DNA of 64,000 bases from Bacteroidetes bacterium HGW-Bacteroidetes-6 (GCA_002842495.1 PHDB01000002.1:1-64000), one strand, 5' to 3'; shown: positions 8,345 to 17,181, counted from the first letter of the stretch. Notes: generated from the sequence alone by a model not told the origin. Program-made: numbers and translations.

Positions 8345-9786
8345 AAAAACAAATTGCTAAAATTAATCTTCCTCGAACGAAACCACAACAACGCGCTTAT
8401 GGTTAAAAAAAGTATCCATGTTCCCAAAATAGCCACTATTTGCATCATAAAGTCCAGTCTGGAATTTTGAAGCAATACTGCAAATATCCATATAAAAACA
8501 CCAAAAAATATCAGCTGAAAAATAGTATTCCGGATCCCTGCTGGCTTCACCAAAACAATTACCAAAACAACATGCGATAAAGCAACCATACTTTGTGTAG
8601 CTACACCTGAAAACGCAGCGCCATTTTCGAAAAATTGCGGAATTAAATAAAAGTTGAGCAGTACATTTAATAACACTCCAGCTCCGGCAACCATATTAAG
8701 AATTTTCAAGCTTCCATGCGCAGTTAGCAATGTCCCAAAAATATAAATTGCCGAGATAGGCATAAAACCCTGCATCAAAATTCGCAAAACGATTGCCGAT
8801 TCGGCCTGATGATCGACATAAAGTCTCGAAATAATAGGATCGGAATAAAAAAACGAAACCACCCCAACCACAACAGCTGCGCTTAGCAACAACACCGAAG
8901 CCAGATGAACAATAGGACCTGTTTCCTGCTTTTGAGCAAGCATGCGGCTAAACAAAGGAAGGAGTAGTACCGAAAACAAGTAAGAAAACATTCCCAGAGC
9001 ATCCAATATACGATAAGCCGATGCATAAATCCCCGCATGAAGCGAGCCGTCGGGAAGCAAGCGCTCAAGCATTACTGAATCAACCCGATAGTAAAAAAGC
9101 ATCAGAAAACTCAAAATTGCAAACGGCAAACTTCGTTTAAAAAGAGCAAAATGCTCTTTCAGGCGCCACGAAATTTTTACAAACCGGGTATAACGAATCA
9201 CTACAAAAAGAGCAATCAAAAAAGTGATGAAGTACGAAAGTGTCTGAAATGCTGCAAAATAGAAAATATCAATTTTGATATCGAAAACATTGCCCCAAAG
9301 AAGCACCGAGAAAAACAAAATCATAAGCAACCGATCCAAAACCGACAGAACACTGTCTGTTTTAAACATTTGCATTCCCGACACATTCGACCGAAGGAAT
9401 AGAATGAAAGAAGCCAGGATTTGATTGATTCCGACCCACATAAAAAGCTTAAAGTGAATGCTATCGTAACCAATAATAAAAGCAGTCCCAATAGAAATTA
9501 AAGCATAAACCAGCGACAAAATGGTTTTCATTCCCAAAATACTGCTGGTATTTTCTGCAGCAAGGTGTTCCTGTTGTGCAACCGTTCGGTTGTTGTATCC
9601 CGTCAGTCCAAAATCGAGAATAAAGCCAAACAAAAACGAAAAATTCATTACGGCAAAATACAATCCATACTCATTGGCACCAACTATGTTTTGAACAGTT
9701 CGATCGATACCAAAAATCCAAAAAGGCTTCACCAATAGGTTTAGCCCAACAAGAAAAATAAGATTAATAATGAATTTCTTCTGCAT
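8329..9786 (-). CDS. Polysaccharide flippase (Wzx/MATE-like, oligosaccharide flippase family)
   Basis: This is a 485-aa polytopic protein with about 14 predicted helices. The N-terminal pattern (KFIINLIFLVGLNLLVKPFW, then NIVGANEYGLYFAVMNFSFLFG) is typical of polysaccharide biosynthesis/flippase proteins (MOP superfamily). They flip undecaprenyl-linked oligosaccharides across the inner membrane. I prefer the ATG at 9786 over a start at 9897: the upstream extension is not hydrophobic in the flippase manner, it overlaps the divergent glycosyltransferase, and a -7 element lies at 9822-9829 between the two starts. It is the first gene of the flippase-methyltransferase unit. Confidence 0.88.
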   Translation of the reverse strand: MQKKFIINLIFLVGLNLLVKPFWIFGIDRTVQNIVGANEYGLYFAVMNFSFLFGFILDFGLTGYNNRTVAQQEHLAAENTSSILGMKTILSLVYALISIGTAFIIGYDSIHFKLFMWVGINQILASFILFLRSNVSGMQMFKTDSVLSVLDRLLMILFFSVLLWGNVFDIKIDIFYFAAFQTLSYFITFLIALFVVIRYTRFVKISWRLKEHFALFKRSLPFAILSFLMLFYYRVDSVMLERLLPDGSLHAGIYASAYRILDALGMFSYLFSVLLLPLFSRMLAQKQETGPIVHLASVLLLSAAVVVGVVSFFYSDPIISRLYVDHQAESAIVLRILMQGFMPISAIYIFGTLLTAHGSLKILNMVAGAGVLLNVLLNFYLIPQFFENGAAFSGVATQSMVALSHVVLVIVLVKPAGIRNTIFQLIFFGVFIWIFAVLLQNSRLDFMMQIVAILGTWILFLTISALLWFRSRKINFSNLFLWRKN

Positions 9787-9821
9787 TGCGGGTAAGTGAC
9801 AAAAAATGCGCAAATTTGCAG

Positions 9822-9829
9822 CAAATTTA
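9822..9829 (-). promoter_or_regulatory. -7 element (TAAATTTG) of the flippase gene
   Basis: An exact TAnnTTTG match lies 35 bases before the flippase ATG at 9786 and within the first bases of the divergent glycosyltransferase frame if that were started at 9806. No clear -33 box is present. Confidence 0.4.
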
Positions 9830-9835
9830 GTGAAA

Positions 9836-11011
9836 ATGAATGAGTCGACAGGAAGACCTGTTGTTGCAATAAACACAAGGCATTGGATACCCGGCAAAAT
9901 GGAAGGGGTGGGTCGATTCGAAATGAATATTGCCGTTCAGCTTAGTTTGCAACATCCGGAAGTCGATTTTCACTGGCTTTTCGACCGAAAGCCCCCCAAG
10001 GATATAGAAGTTCCTGCAAATGTCACTTTGCATAGCGTGTTTCCTAAAGCACGGCATCCGATATTATATTCCTACTGGTACGAATATGCTGTTCCTAAAT
10101 TGCTTAAAAAAATAAATGCCGACGTGTTTTTCTCGCCCGACAATATTAGCTCTTTGAGTGCAAATTGTCCATGTATTACTGTAATTCACGACATTAATTT
10201 TGCACATCGCCCCAACGATTTACCAACACGGTTTGCCAATTTTTATCGCAAACAAACACCTTTGTACATAAAAAACGCTGCTGCTGTTATTACCGTATCA
10301 GAATACAGTAAACAAGATATTATTGATCAGTACTCTATACAGGAAAGCAAACTTTTTGTGGTTTCAAATGGGGTTTCACCACTCTTCAAGCCACTTGGCA
10401 ACAGCGAAATTGCAAAAACACGCAATAATATCTCAGGCGGAAAGCCATATTTCTTTGTTCTCGGCTCTATTCATCCTCGCAAAAACCTAAAGAGAACCAT
10501 TGAGGCATACCACCTTTTCAGAGAACGAACATCGTTTGATTTTCCTCTTGTTATAGGAGGAAGACCTCTGTGGCAGGATTCAAATTTCACCAAAACTCTT
10601 GAAATTGATCGGAAAAAAGGCGATATTATTTTCACAGGTTATCTTGATGATCTGGAAGTCGCCAATGTAATGGGGTCGGCTTTTGCGTTATTATTTCTTT
10701 CGTTATTCGAGGGTTTTGGCGTCCCTGTTATCGAAGCGTTTGCTTCGGGAGTGCCGGTAATTGCATCAAACACTACTTCAATACCCGAAATAGCGGACGA
10801 TGCTTCGGTGTTTGCAAACCCGACAAGCATCAACAGTATTGTCGAAGCAATGGTTGATTTAGCTAACGACAATTCAAAAATTGAGCTTATTAAGGTCAAA
10901 GGGTTGGAACGAGCCCGTTATTTTTCGTGGGAGAAAAGTGCTCAAAAAACCTGGGAGATAATTGAATCTGTTATTTCAGGCAATAAAAAGCACTATTCTT
11001 CAACCAATTGA
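9836..11011 (+). CDS. Glycosyltransferase family 4 protein
   Basis: The protein is 391 aa from the ATG at 9836; an in-frame ATG at 9806 would add ten residues that overlap the divergent promoter, so it is less likely. It has the GT-B fold of GT4: N-terminal GVGRFEMNIAVQL, central FVLGSIHPRKNLKRTIEAY, and C-terminal FLSLFEGFGVPVIEAFASGVPV with the EGFGxPxxE nucleotide-sugar-binding motif, then SNTTSIPEIA. It is predicted to transfer a sugar from a nucleotide donor to a lipid-linked glycan at the cytoplasmic membrane. Donor and acceptor are unknown. Its 3' end overlaps the convergent elbB gene by 19 bases. Confidence 0.92.
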   Translation: MNESTGRPVVAINTRHWIPGKMEGVGRFEMNIAVQLSLQHPEVDFHWLFDRKPPKDIEVPANVTLHSVFPKARHPILYSYWYEYAVPKLLKKINADVFFSPDNISSLSANCPCITVIHDINFAHRPNDLPTRFANFYRKQTPLYIKNAAAVITVSEYSKQDIIDQYSIQESKLFVVSNGVSPLFKPLGNSEIAKTRNNISGGKPYFFVLGSIHPRKNLKRTIEAYHLFRERTSFDFPLVIGGRPLWQDSNFTKTLEIDRKKGDIIFTGYLDDLEVANVMGSAFALLFLSLFEGFGVPVIEAFASGVPVIASNTTSIPEIADDASVFANPTSINSIVEAMVDLANDNSKIELIKVKGLERARYFSWEKSAQKTWEIIESVISGNKKHYSSTN

Positions 11012-11646
11012 AACAAAGCCTCAACCACCTTTCTTGCACCATCATATACGGTGCTGATATTTGCATCGAGCATATAGCAAGGTGATGTTACAATCTTGTT
11101 TTGTCTATCGATTACAATTTCGCTACCGCTTGCTTCGATGTGCTGTCCCCCAAAAGCTGCAATATGGTCGGCAGTTGCAGTGTCGTTTCCAATTGTAACT
11201 TCAGCAGCCCCAATAATTCCCGCTATCAGCACCGGCGAAATGCAAAGAGCTCCAATGGGTTTTTTAGCACTATACATAGCCATTACGCAATTTCGTACAT
11301 CGGCATTAACCGACATATCAGGGCCTTTAAATGCATAATCACATAAATTTTTTGCCACACCAAATCCTCCGGGAAAAAGCAATGCATCAAACTTTTTCGA
11401 ATCAAAATCAACCAGATTATTAATTTTCCCGCGAGCTATCCGTGCCGACTCAACCAAAACATTTCTTCTTTCCTCGGTTGGTTTGCCCGTAAGGTGATTG
11501 ACAACATGAGCCTGTTCGATATCGGGAGCGAATATTTCGTAGCTGGCTCCCGCCCTATCGATTGCCAACAGACTAAGTGTTGCTTCGTGAATTTCGGCTC
11601 CGTCGAACACACCACAACCCGCCAAAACAACTGCAATTTTCTTCAT
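10993..11646 (-). CDS. elbB: ElbB-type glyoxalase (DJ-1/PfpI superfamily)
   Basis: This 217-aa protein matches ElbB throughout: VVLAGCGVFDGAEIHE at the start, LLFPGGFGVAKNL in the middle, and the nucleophile elbow IGALCISPVLIA with the probable catalytic Cys135. ElbB proteins are class I amidotransferase-like/DJ-1 family members with weak glyoxalase activity, named from an early link to isoprenoid synthesis. The physiological role is uncertain. The gene is alone between a convergent glycosyltransferase (19-base 3' overlap) and the terminator of the lipoprotein gene upstream. Confidence 0.93.
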   Translation of the reverse strand: MKKIAVVLAGCGVFDGAEIHEATLSLLAIDRAGASYEIFAPDIEQAHVVNHLTGKPTEERRNVLVESARIARGKINNLVDFDSKKFDALLFPGGFGVAKNLCDYAFKGPDMSVNADVRNCVMAMYSAKKPIGALCISPVLIAGIIGAAEVTIGNDTATADHIAAFGGQHIEASGSEIVIDRQNKIVTSPCYMLDANISTVYDGARKVVEALFQLVEE

Positions 11647-11670
11647 TTTTTGAATTCGATTTTATTTTAA

Positions 11671-11700
11671 AAAAAACCTGTCCAATAGGACAGGTTTTTT
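11671..11700 (-). terminator. Strong rho-independent terminator after the lipoprotein gene
   Basis: A perfect 13-base stem (AAAAAACCTGTCC / GGACAGGTTTTTT) with an AATA loop lies directly downstream of the 12158-11715 gene. The symmetrical A/T flanks would allow it to act in either direction. Confidence 0.85.
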
Positions 11701-11714
11701 AAAATATTCTCTAA

Positions 11715-12158
11715 TTACTTGGTAATATAATGATATTCGTATGTATCATTTCCTTCCACCCGTTCTATCCATAACTCATTCGATTTCAGTCGAAGAATGG
11801 TAGATTCTTCATCTGTGGTGTAGGTGAGACCGAAAACAGTTGTTGAATAAACACTATGAAGTTTTTCCTTATCGCTGGAAAGTTCCCAGGTACCGGTATA
11901 TGTTACCGATGTACTTCCATTAACAATGGTTACTTCTAATATGCCGTCTTTTTTAATCTCAAAATAATCATCCTTATCATCGGCAGTAAGTTCTTGCTGA
12001 ACATCATTTTTGTATTCTGCATCAAGCTTCCAAGTGTTGATTAGACGCGCTGTTTTCGGCATGAGACTTATTGAAGGTCCATCTTCGTATTTCCCACACG
12101 ATGAAGCTACAAGTGCTAAAAAAAGAAGCACAACAGAAATTTTTGAAATTGGTTTCAT
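11715..12158 (-). CDS. Small lipoprotein, lipocalin-like
   Basis: The protein is 147 aa from the ATG at 12158, with a lipoprotein signal peptide ending LVASSCGKY (lipid-modified Cys21). The mature part begins KTARLINTWKLDA and continues in alternating beta strands with YTGTWELSSDKEKL, a layout typical of the Lipocalin_4/lipocalin-like proteins common in Bacteroidota. Function is unknown. The ATG at 12179 is rejected because a TATATTTG -7 element covers 12179-12186. It resembles the neighbouring lipoprotein (SRLSKEWKL) and a third at 59408 (AETWRLIRV). A terminator follows at once. Confidence 0.82.
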   Translation of the reverse strand: MKPISKISVVLLFLALVASSCGKYEDGPSISLMPKTARLINTWKLDAEYKNDVQQELTADDKDDYFEIKKDGILEVTIVNGSTSVTYTGTWELSSDKEKLHSVYSTTVFGLTYTTDEESTILRLKSNELWIERVEGNDTYEYHYITK

Positions 12159-12178
12159 GATTTTAATGTTTGAATACA

Positions 12179-12186
12179 CAAATATA
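12179..12186 (-). promoter_or_regulatory. -7 element (TATATTTG) of the lipoprotein gene
   Basis: An exact TAnnTTTG match lies 20 bases before the ATG at 12158. It decides between the two possible starts. Confidence 0.45.
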
Positions 12187-12204
12187 TAGTATTTTTTTAA
12201 AACT

Positions 12205-12232
12205 AAAAAAGAGCCTTGGTGAGCTCTTTTTA
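12205..12232 (-). terminator. Rho-independent terminator between the two lipoprotein genes
   Basis: An AAAAAGAGC / GCTCTTTTT stem with an eight-base loop lies just after the stop of the 12862-12251 gene. The two lipoprotein genes are therefore separate transcripts. Confidence 0.7.
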
Positions 12233-12250
12233 AAAAATTACAGATTAACT

Positions 12251-12862
12251 CTATTTTTCCTGAAATGTCATTGTTCCGGTCTGAGTTAAAACATCTCCAT
12301 CTGTAGTTGTTTCTTTATAGTCATAAATGACAACTAATTCGGAGGAACTCAATTTGTCAATAACCATTATTTGATCTGGGTTTATTGAAGTTCCTGTCAA
12401 AGTACTATTTGAAGTTCCAGAGGCATAAGTAAGAATAACAGCTTCCTTGTTCGACAACTCTTGATCTTTGATTTTATGAATCCAAGTCCAGTATCCTGCA
12501 CCAACAGAAGTAATACCATCGCTGGATATTGTTTGTTCAAAAGAGCCTTCTTTTGTAAATTCTACATTGATAGAATAAAGATATGAATCCGTTGAAGTTG
12601 TAGTATTTGTTCCAATTGTTGTAGAGTTCGATTCATTCATTTCTGCTCCATCATAAGTATAATGAGTAGAACTATAATAATCGACACTCCCTGTTGAAGA
12701 AAAGGTTTCAGTGTAATCGGCACTTACCAGTTTCCACTCTTTCGACAACCGGCTGGTTCTTGATTTCAAAGACAAAAATGGATCGTTTTCTCCCTTTTTA
12801 CAACCCGAAAATAAAGCTGCTACAACAGCAAAAATAAAAGAAGCTTTAATGATTGTTTTCAT
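12251..12862 (-). CDS. Lipoprotein, lipocalin-like, Ser/Thr-rich
   Basis: The protein is 203 aa from the ATG at 12862. The signal peptide ends in the lipobox LFSGCKKG (Cys21). The mature start SLKSRTSRLSKEWKLVSADYT parallels that of the neighbouring lipoprotein, so both belong to the same lipocalin-like group. A very Ser/Thr-rich stretch (SNSTTIGTNTTTSTDS) lies near residues 75-95. Function is unknown. A longer frame beginning at 12913 is rejected: it would touch the TSUP stop codon and bury a TAACTTTG -7 element (12883-12890). Confidence 0.8.
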   Translation of the reverse strand: MKTIIKASFIFAVVAALFSGCKKGENDPFLSLKSRTSRLSKEWKLVSADYTETFSSTGSVDYYSSTHYTYDGAEMNESNSTTIGTNTTTSTDSYLYSINVEFTKEGSFEQTISSDGITSVGAGYWTWIHKIKDQELSNKEAVILTYASGTSNSTLTGTSINPDQIMVIDKLSSSELVVIYDYKETTTDGDVLTQTGTMTFQEK

Positions 12863-12882
12863 TGGTTTTTGTTTTGGTTTCA

Positions 12883-12890
12883 CAAAGTTA
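12883..12890 (-). promoter_or_regulatory. -7 element (TAACTTTG) of the Ser/Thr-rich lipoprotein gene
   Basis: An exact TAnnTTTG match lies 20 bases before the ATG at 12862. It supports that start and shows the gene is not read only from the upstream TSUP promoter. Confidence 0.45.
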
Positions 12891-12912
12891 TGAAATATTT
12901 TAGCACAAAACA

Positions 12913-13674
12913 CTATTGAAATATTTCTATAGCAAAACGCATAATAGTTGCCACAACAACGATTAGAAAAAATGCACGAATAAACTTATTCCCTTTAAGC
13001 AATGCAAGCTTGGTGCCCAGAAACGCTCCACAAACATTACAGATTGCCATTGGTATTGCCAGTCGGTACAGAATATTGCCAGTTGAAGCAAACAGTGCTA
13101 TTGAGGCTATATTGGTTGCCACATTCAACATTTTGGCATTGGCAGCAGCAGTCAAAAAATCGAACCCTAAAAAAACAATAAAAGCAAGTATAAAAAACGA
13201 ACCCGTTCCCGGGCCAATCATGCCATCGTAAAAACCAATCACAAACCCAAACAGACTGCCAATAATCATTTGTTTGCGAATTTCCGTCTTTCTATATGTA
13301 GTTTCGCCTAAACTCTTGTTCAAGAATGTATAAATGGCAACTAAAGTCAGAATTACGAGAATTGCTGGTTTTATAAAATCGTCTTCTATTAGGGTTATAA
13401 CCCACGAACCAAGAAATGCACCAGCAAAAGCAGCAGGAATGAGGATTGTGAAAATTCTAAAATTAACTTCAACTTTTTTGGAGTACAAATACGCAGAAAA
13501 CATGGTGCCCGAAAGCGATGGAATCTTGGTTGTTCCAAGCAACGTAGCAACCGGAAACTGTGGAAACAAAAGAAGAATTGCAGGCGTTTGAATTAAACCA
13601 CCTCCGCCAGCTATCGAGTCGATAAAACCGGCAAAAAAAGAAACAATACAAATGATTACAATTTCTGCTTCCAC
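12913..13674 (-). CDS. TSUP (TauE/SafE) family membrane transporter
   Basis: This 253-aa protein has about eight transmembrane helices and the two repeated TSUP motifs: AGFIDSIAGGGGLIQTPAIL near the N-terminus and GFYDGMIGPGTGSFFILAF in the second half. TSUP proteins move sulfite, sulfoacetate, taurine-related anions or other organosulfur compounds across the inner membrane; the substrate here cannot be told. The gene starts 44 bases after gatD on the same strand, so it may be cotranscribed with gatED, although no functional link is obvious. Confidence 0.92.
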   Translation of the reverse strand: MEAEIVIICIVSFFAGFIDSIAGGGGLIQTPAILLLFPQFPVATLLGTTKIPSLSGTMFSAYLYSKKVEVNFRIFTILIPAAFAGAFLGSWVITLIEDDFIKPAILVILTLVAIYTFLNKSLGETTYRKTEIRKQMIIGSLFGFVIGFYDGMIGPGTGSFFILAFIVFLGFDFLTAAANAKMLNVATNIASIALFASTGNILYRLAIPMAICNVCGAFLGTKLALLKGNKFIRAFFLIVVVATIMRFAIEIFQ

Positions 13675-13718
13675 AAGTGGAAATTAGTGTATAGGCTGAA
13701 CATTGCCCTATTTTATCA

Positions 13719-15104
13719 CTATTTATGAACCTTGCGGACAAAATCGTCAACCTCTTTCACCCCACCCTGATAAATCAGATAGCCATTGTATGGTTCACGC
13801 TCAGTGGTTTCGTCGTTGATTGGTGTCAGCATCAGGCATTTTACTTCTTCCGGATCATCTGTTTGGCCTAAAACCCAGCCCAGCTTAATGTAAGCGGTTT
13901 CAGGAAGCATGTTGGCTGCGGGAACGATACCTTTGGCCATCAGATCGCGTCCGGTGTCGTAAACAAACATGTGGCAGTAGCCCCACATGGTCTGCACGGC
14001 CATAAACATATGTACACCTTTTGCATGTGCCCGTTCGATGGCCGGGTACAGCGGCTTGTTGATATGTCCGAGTCCGGTTCCGGCAATAATAATTCCACGG
14101 TAGCCATTATCGACCAGACTGTCGATAATATCGGGCATCATGTTAGGATAATAATACACAATGGCCACTTTTTCTTCAAAATAAGGCATAATGGTCACAT
14201 TGCGGTCTTTGCGGCGCGGATTATATTTCTTTTTAATCGGAACAACGCCTTTCCGGGTTATGGTTGCCAACGGAACATCTCCCAGTGTACGGAATGTTGA
14301 GCGATACGAGGAGTGCATTTTGCGAACACGCGTTCCACGATGCAGAAAACCATACTCATCCGATGTAGGACCAAACATGCATACCATCACTTCAGCAATG
14401 TCACCGTGACCTGCAGCCGTCATCGCATGCATAAGATTCAATGCGGCATCGGAGCTGGGGCGGTCCGAAGAACGCTGTGAACCCACCAATACTATTGGGA
14501 CGGGCGAATTCTGAACCATAAACGTAAGCGCTGCAGCAGTATGCGACAAAGTATCGGTTCCATGACCAATCACAATACCATCAACACCCTTTTCAATTTC
14601 CTGTCCAATAGCGATAGCCAGCTTTTTATATTGTTCAGGACCCATGTTTTCGCTAAAAACAGCAAAAAGTTTGTCTGTCGTCAAATTACAAATATCCGCA
14701 AGTTCAGGTACAGCACCATACAACTCTCCGGGAGTAAAAGCGGGTATCACGGCACCGGTTCTGTAATCGAGACGCGAGGCAATTGTCCCTCCGGTTCCGA
14801 GCAATTTCACCGAAGGAAGCCCTTTGGTTGTGGGAAATTCCTTTTCCGGAATTTTATAATTTGCTTTTTTGTAACCGGTCTCCTTCATGTTCAAAATGGT
14901 GTCGGTGTCGATACCAATATTGTAACCCGTAATAATCTTCATCACTACGTGTTTCTGATCATCGTTCTCCGAACGAGGCAAAACTGTTCCCTGAAAGTTT
15001 CCCCGGGTAGTTTCCACTTCAGCCTGACCCCAAACACGCACTTGGTATTTTTTCAATAATTCAAGTGCTGCGCCTTTATATCCCTGAAAAAAATCTTCGC
15101 TCAT
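13719..15104 (-). CDS. gatD: Glu-tRNA(Gln) amidotransferase subunit D, archaeal type (glutaminase)
   Basis: This 461-aa protein has an N-terminal beta-barrel (about 1-90, with RVWGQAEVETTRGNFQGTVL) and then an L-asparaginase-like domain. GatD supplies ammonia from Gln or Asn to GatE for conversion of misacylated Glu-tRNA(Gln) to Gln-tRNA(Gln). Active-site segments are present: GTGGTIAS (Thr107), GHGTDTL (Thr183, Asp184) and GTRVRKMHSS (Lys262), matching the Thr/Thr-Asp/Lys set known in archaeal GatD. The N-terminal domain and pairing with gatE separate it from plain type I asparaginases. Its start overlaps the gatE stop by 4 bases (ATGA). GatDE is the archaeal system, so its presence in a Bacteroidota chromosome suggests transfer; base composition here looks like the surroundings. 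Confidence 0.93.
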   Translation of the reverse strand: MSEDFFQGYKGAALELLKKYQVRVWGQAEVETTRGNFQGTVLPRSENDDQKHVVMKIITGYNIGIDTDTILNMKETGYKKANYKIPEKEFPTTKGLPSVKLLGTGGTIASRLDYRTGAVIPAFTPGELYGAVPELADICNLTTDKLFAVFSENMGPEQYKKLAIAIGQEIEKGVDGIVIGHGTDTLSHTAAALTFMVQNSPVPIVLVGSQRSSDRPSSDAALNLMHAMTAAGHGDIAEVMVCMFGPTSDEYGFLHRGTRVRKMHSSYRSTFRTLGDVPLATITRKGVVPIKKKYNPRRKDRNVTIMPYFEEKVAIVYYYPNMMPDIIDSLVDNGYRGIIIAGTGLGHINKPLYPAIERAHAKGVHMFMAVQTMWGYCHMFVYDTGRDLMAKGIVPAANMLPETAYIKLGWVLGQTDDPEEVKCLMLTPINDETTEREPYNGYLIYQGGVKEVDDFVRKVHK

Positions 15105-17083
15105 TCGTGTGAAATTTTCTGTTTAACAATTGTATAAAGTTCCGTCAGATTCATGTTCCCACGAGCCAGTCCATGAAGTTGACCCATAATCCAGTTTACA
15201 CGATTTTCGGGTTTGTCGCTAATGGCCACTGTGCTGAATTTTTCATCGAGAAAATGAATTTTTTCAACAATTTCTTCTGTTTTGGCCTGTTTGAATCGTA
15301 AGCTGGTAAGGACAGAGTCGAGATCCATTTTCGGATACTGGTAAACTACCGGAAGCATCCTGAATGCCAATCGCAAATCGTACGAATTCTTCTGTAAATA
15401 TGCCAGCATGTTTTCGAGAACACTGTATGTAAAACCCGATCCTTTTTCGTAATGCCCTTCAACCCATTTCAATCGGTGACCAATCAGATTTCCGATCCAT
15501 TTTGGAGCTATACCTGTGTTGGAGCTAATACTCTCAATAACTGGAAAAAGGTTGTTTTTAAATATGTAGGTATAGGTGCTTTCGGCAATGTCCCATTTTT
15601 TAAGCTGATGATAACGTTCAATCACATCGTTGGGCAGATTTTTGCCCAGCTCATTTATTTCCTCGTCGGTTAAAGGAATGGGAGCGCTATCGGTATCCGG
15701 ATACATGCGATCTGCACCAGGAAGCACCCGTTCAAAAATGGTACTGCCATCTGCAAAACTCTTTCTGGTTTCGTTGGGAATACCCTCAAATGCCATTCGG
15801 CAACGCTCTTCGATAGTTTCGAGAGCCGTTTTCATGTCTTCGGCCGGCCCCCACAAAATGATTTGTGCATCGTTGTCGGAAGCTCCAAGCATAGGCGCAA
15901 TAATTTCGAGATCTACCGGAGTAATTATGCCATTGAATTGTTCGGTATGAAGCATGTTTGGGTGCTCGAGACAAGCAATCACTTTAAGACGTTCGGCAAT
16001 CTCGTCAGCAAACATTTTTGTTGGCTGGGTAAAATGGCTCAAAATTCCACGGAATCCGGGAAGGTTCACTGCTATCAGTTTGTAACCTGCATCGCGTGCA
16101 ACTTTCAACGGTTCGAATGTAATGTCGAACATGTCGAAATCAAGGTTTTCATAATTCATCGCCCATGTAGAGGGTGTTGGGAAAACCTTTTTCAGCTTTT
16201 CGCGCACTTTCAGCAGAGCCCATTGACGAAAACATTCAATATGAGTAAGTTCTGGAATCCAGCGCGTATGAGCAACTCCTTTAATTTCGATCCGGGTTCC
16301 GCCTTTACAACTCACGTTCACATCTTCTCGACCCGCTCCAATTCCTGTACGAACAAGACCCGTGCTGCGATTAAGAAAACGAATATAATCACAAGCTTCT
16401 TTCACCTCGTCGGGATTCACCATATCCGGATAAGTCACTGTCTCAATCAGCGGCATACCCAAACGATCGGTTTTATAAATACGAGTATGGCCAATATCAC
16501 TGATTTCGCGACAACTATCTTCTTCGATACTCAGTTGAATGAGACGAACTTTTTTGTTTTTAAGGGGAATTTCGCCCTCAACACCAATAATAGCAGTGCG
16601 CTGAAAACCCGTGGGAATACTTCCATCCAGATATTGCTTACGTGTGATATGGACCTCACCAACAATATTCAGTTTCGACAGAAGAGAAATCTTGATAGCA
16701 ATATCCAATGCATCACGATTAATGGGAAAAGGAGGAGTGTCGTCCACTTCGTAGGTACAGGTTGTTTCGTTTTTCACACGATAAATAATTTCTTTCCGTG
16801 TTTTAAATTCCATCAACGCTGTTCCGTCGTATTCGCCCAACTCACTGAGTGTAGGGCGCATGTGGCGAACAACTTCGGCGTCGTAGTTATCGCTTTTATG
16901 AAATTGGCCGGCAGGACAGTTGCAAAAAAGTTTTTTTTCTGTCAACAGTTGCTGATGAACTTCGAGGCCCGACATAAATCCAATGGCATCGTAGGTTTGC
17001 TGCGTAGCCTCCCGTCGCGGAACATAGCCGGTTTCCTTTTTGGTTTTTTCGTAATTGGCTCTGGGGTCAAACTCCGTTCTCAT
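15101..17083 (-). CDS. gatE: Glu-tRNA(Gln) amidotransferase subunit E, archaeal type
   Basis: This 660-aa protein is close to archaeal GatE in length and distinct from bacterial GatB (about 480 aa). It activates the gamma-carboxyl of Glu-tRNA(Gln) with ATP and amidates it with ammonia from GatD. Visible parts: the GatB-like cradle with GLEVHQQL (39-46) and a CNC pair (Cys54, Cys56), YEVDDTPPFPINRDALDIA, EEDSCREISD and VRTGIGAGREDVNVSC; a GAD-type insertion as in AspRS (about 325-440) ending in PGADRMYPDTDSAPI; and a helical YqeY-like tail that binds tRNA. The GAD insertion is the mark of GatE over GatB. Downstream gatD overlaps by 4 bases. A TACTTTTG -7 element lies 40 bases upstream of the ATG. 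Confidence 0.94.
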   Translation of the reverse strand: MRTEFDPRANYEKTKKETGYVPRREATQQTYDAIGFMSGLEVHQQLLTEKKLFCNCPAGQFHKSDNYDAEVVRHMRPTLSELGEYDGTALMEFKTRKEIIYRVKNETTCTYEVDDTPPFPINRDALDIAIKISLLSKLNIVGEVHITRKQYLDGSIPTGFQRTAIIGVEGEIPLKNKKVRLIQLSIEEDSCREISDIGHTRIYKTDRLGMPLIETVTYPDMVNPDEVKEACDYIRFLNRSTGLVRTGIGAGREDVNVSCKGGTRIEIKGVAHTRWIPELTHIECFRQWALLKVREKLKKVFPTPSTWAMNYENLDFDMFDITFEPLKVARDAGYKLIAVNLPGFRGILSHFTQPTKMFADEIAERLKVIACLEHPNMLHTEQFNGIITPVDLEIIAPMLGASDNDAQIILWGPAEDMKTALETIEERCRMAFEGIPNETRKSFADGSTIFERVLPGADRMYPDTDSAPIPLTDEEINELGKNLPNDVIERYHQLKKWDIAESTYTYIFKNNLFPVIESISSNTGIAPKWIGNLIGHRLKWVEGHYEKGSGFTYSVLENMLAYLQKNSYDLRLAFRMLPVVYQYPKMDLDSVLTSLRFKQAKTEEIVEKIHFLDEKFSTVAISDKPENRVNWIMGQLHGLARGNMNLTELYTIVKQKISHE

Positions 17084-17122
17084 GTTAGAGGGTGTAATTT
17101 TATACTAGGCTGAATTAATTGC

Positions 17123-17130
17123 CAAAAGTA
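17123..17130 (-). promoter_or_regulatory. -7 element (TACTTTTG) of gatED
   Basis: An exact TAnnTTTG match lies 40 bases before the gatE ATG, in the 98-base gap after the formate dehydrogenase gene. It suggests gatED has its own promoter rather than depending on read-through. Confidence 0.45.
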
Positions 17131-17181
17131 TAATAAAAAGGGGAACTATTCAGGAAAAATATCTGAATTTTTATTAACCAG

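Noticed and set aside
11668-11702. The strong hairpin as a regulatory element of elbB
   Set aside because: It lies upstream of elbB but directly follows the stop of the preceding lipoprotein gene, with T-runs on exit. It is a plain terminator.
12863-12913. N-terminal extension of the Ser/Thr-rich lipoprotein to 12913
   Set aside because: It would put the lipoprotein signal peptide in the middle of the protein and cover a -7 element. The ATG at 12862 gives a normal lipoprotein.
15863-17113. A 416-codon plus-strand open frame
   Set aside because: It lies wholly antisense to gatE, which has clear GatE motifs throughout. Codon bias of gatE keeps the opposite frame open. The predicted protein is rich in Asn, His, Phe and Cys with no domain.
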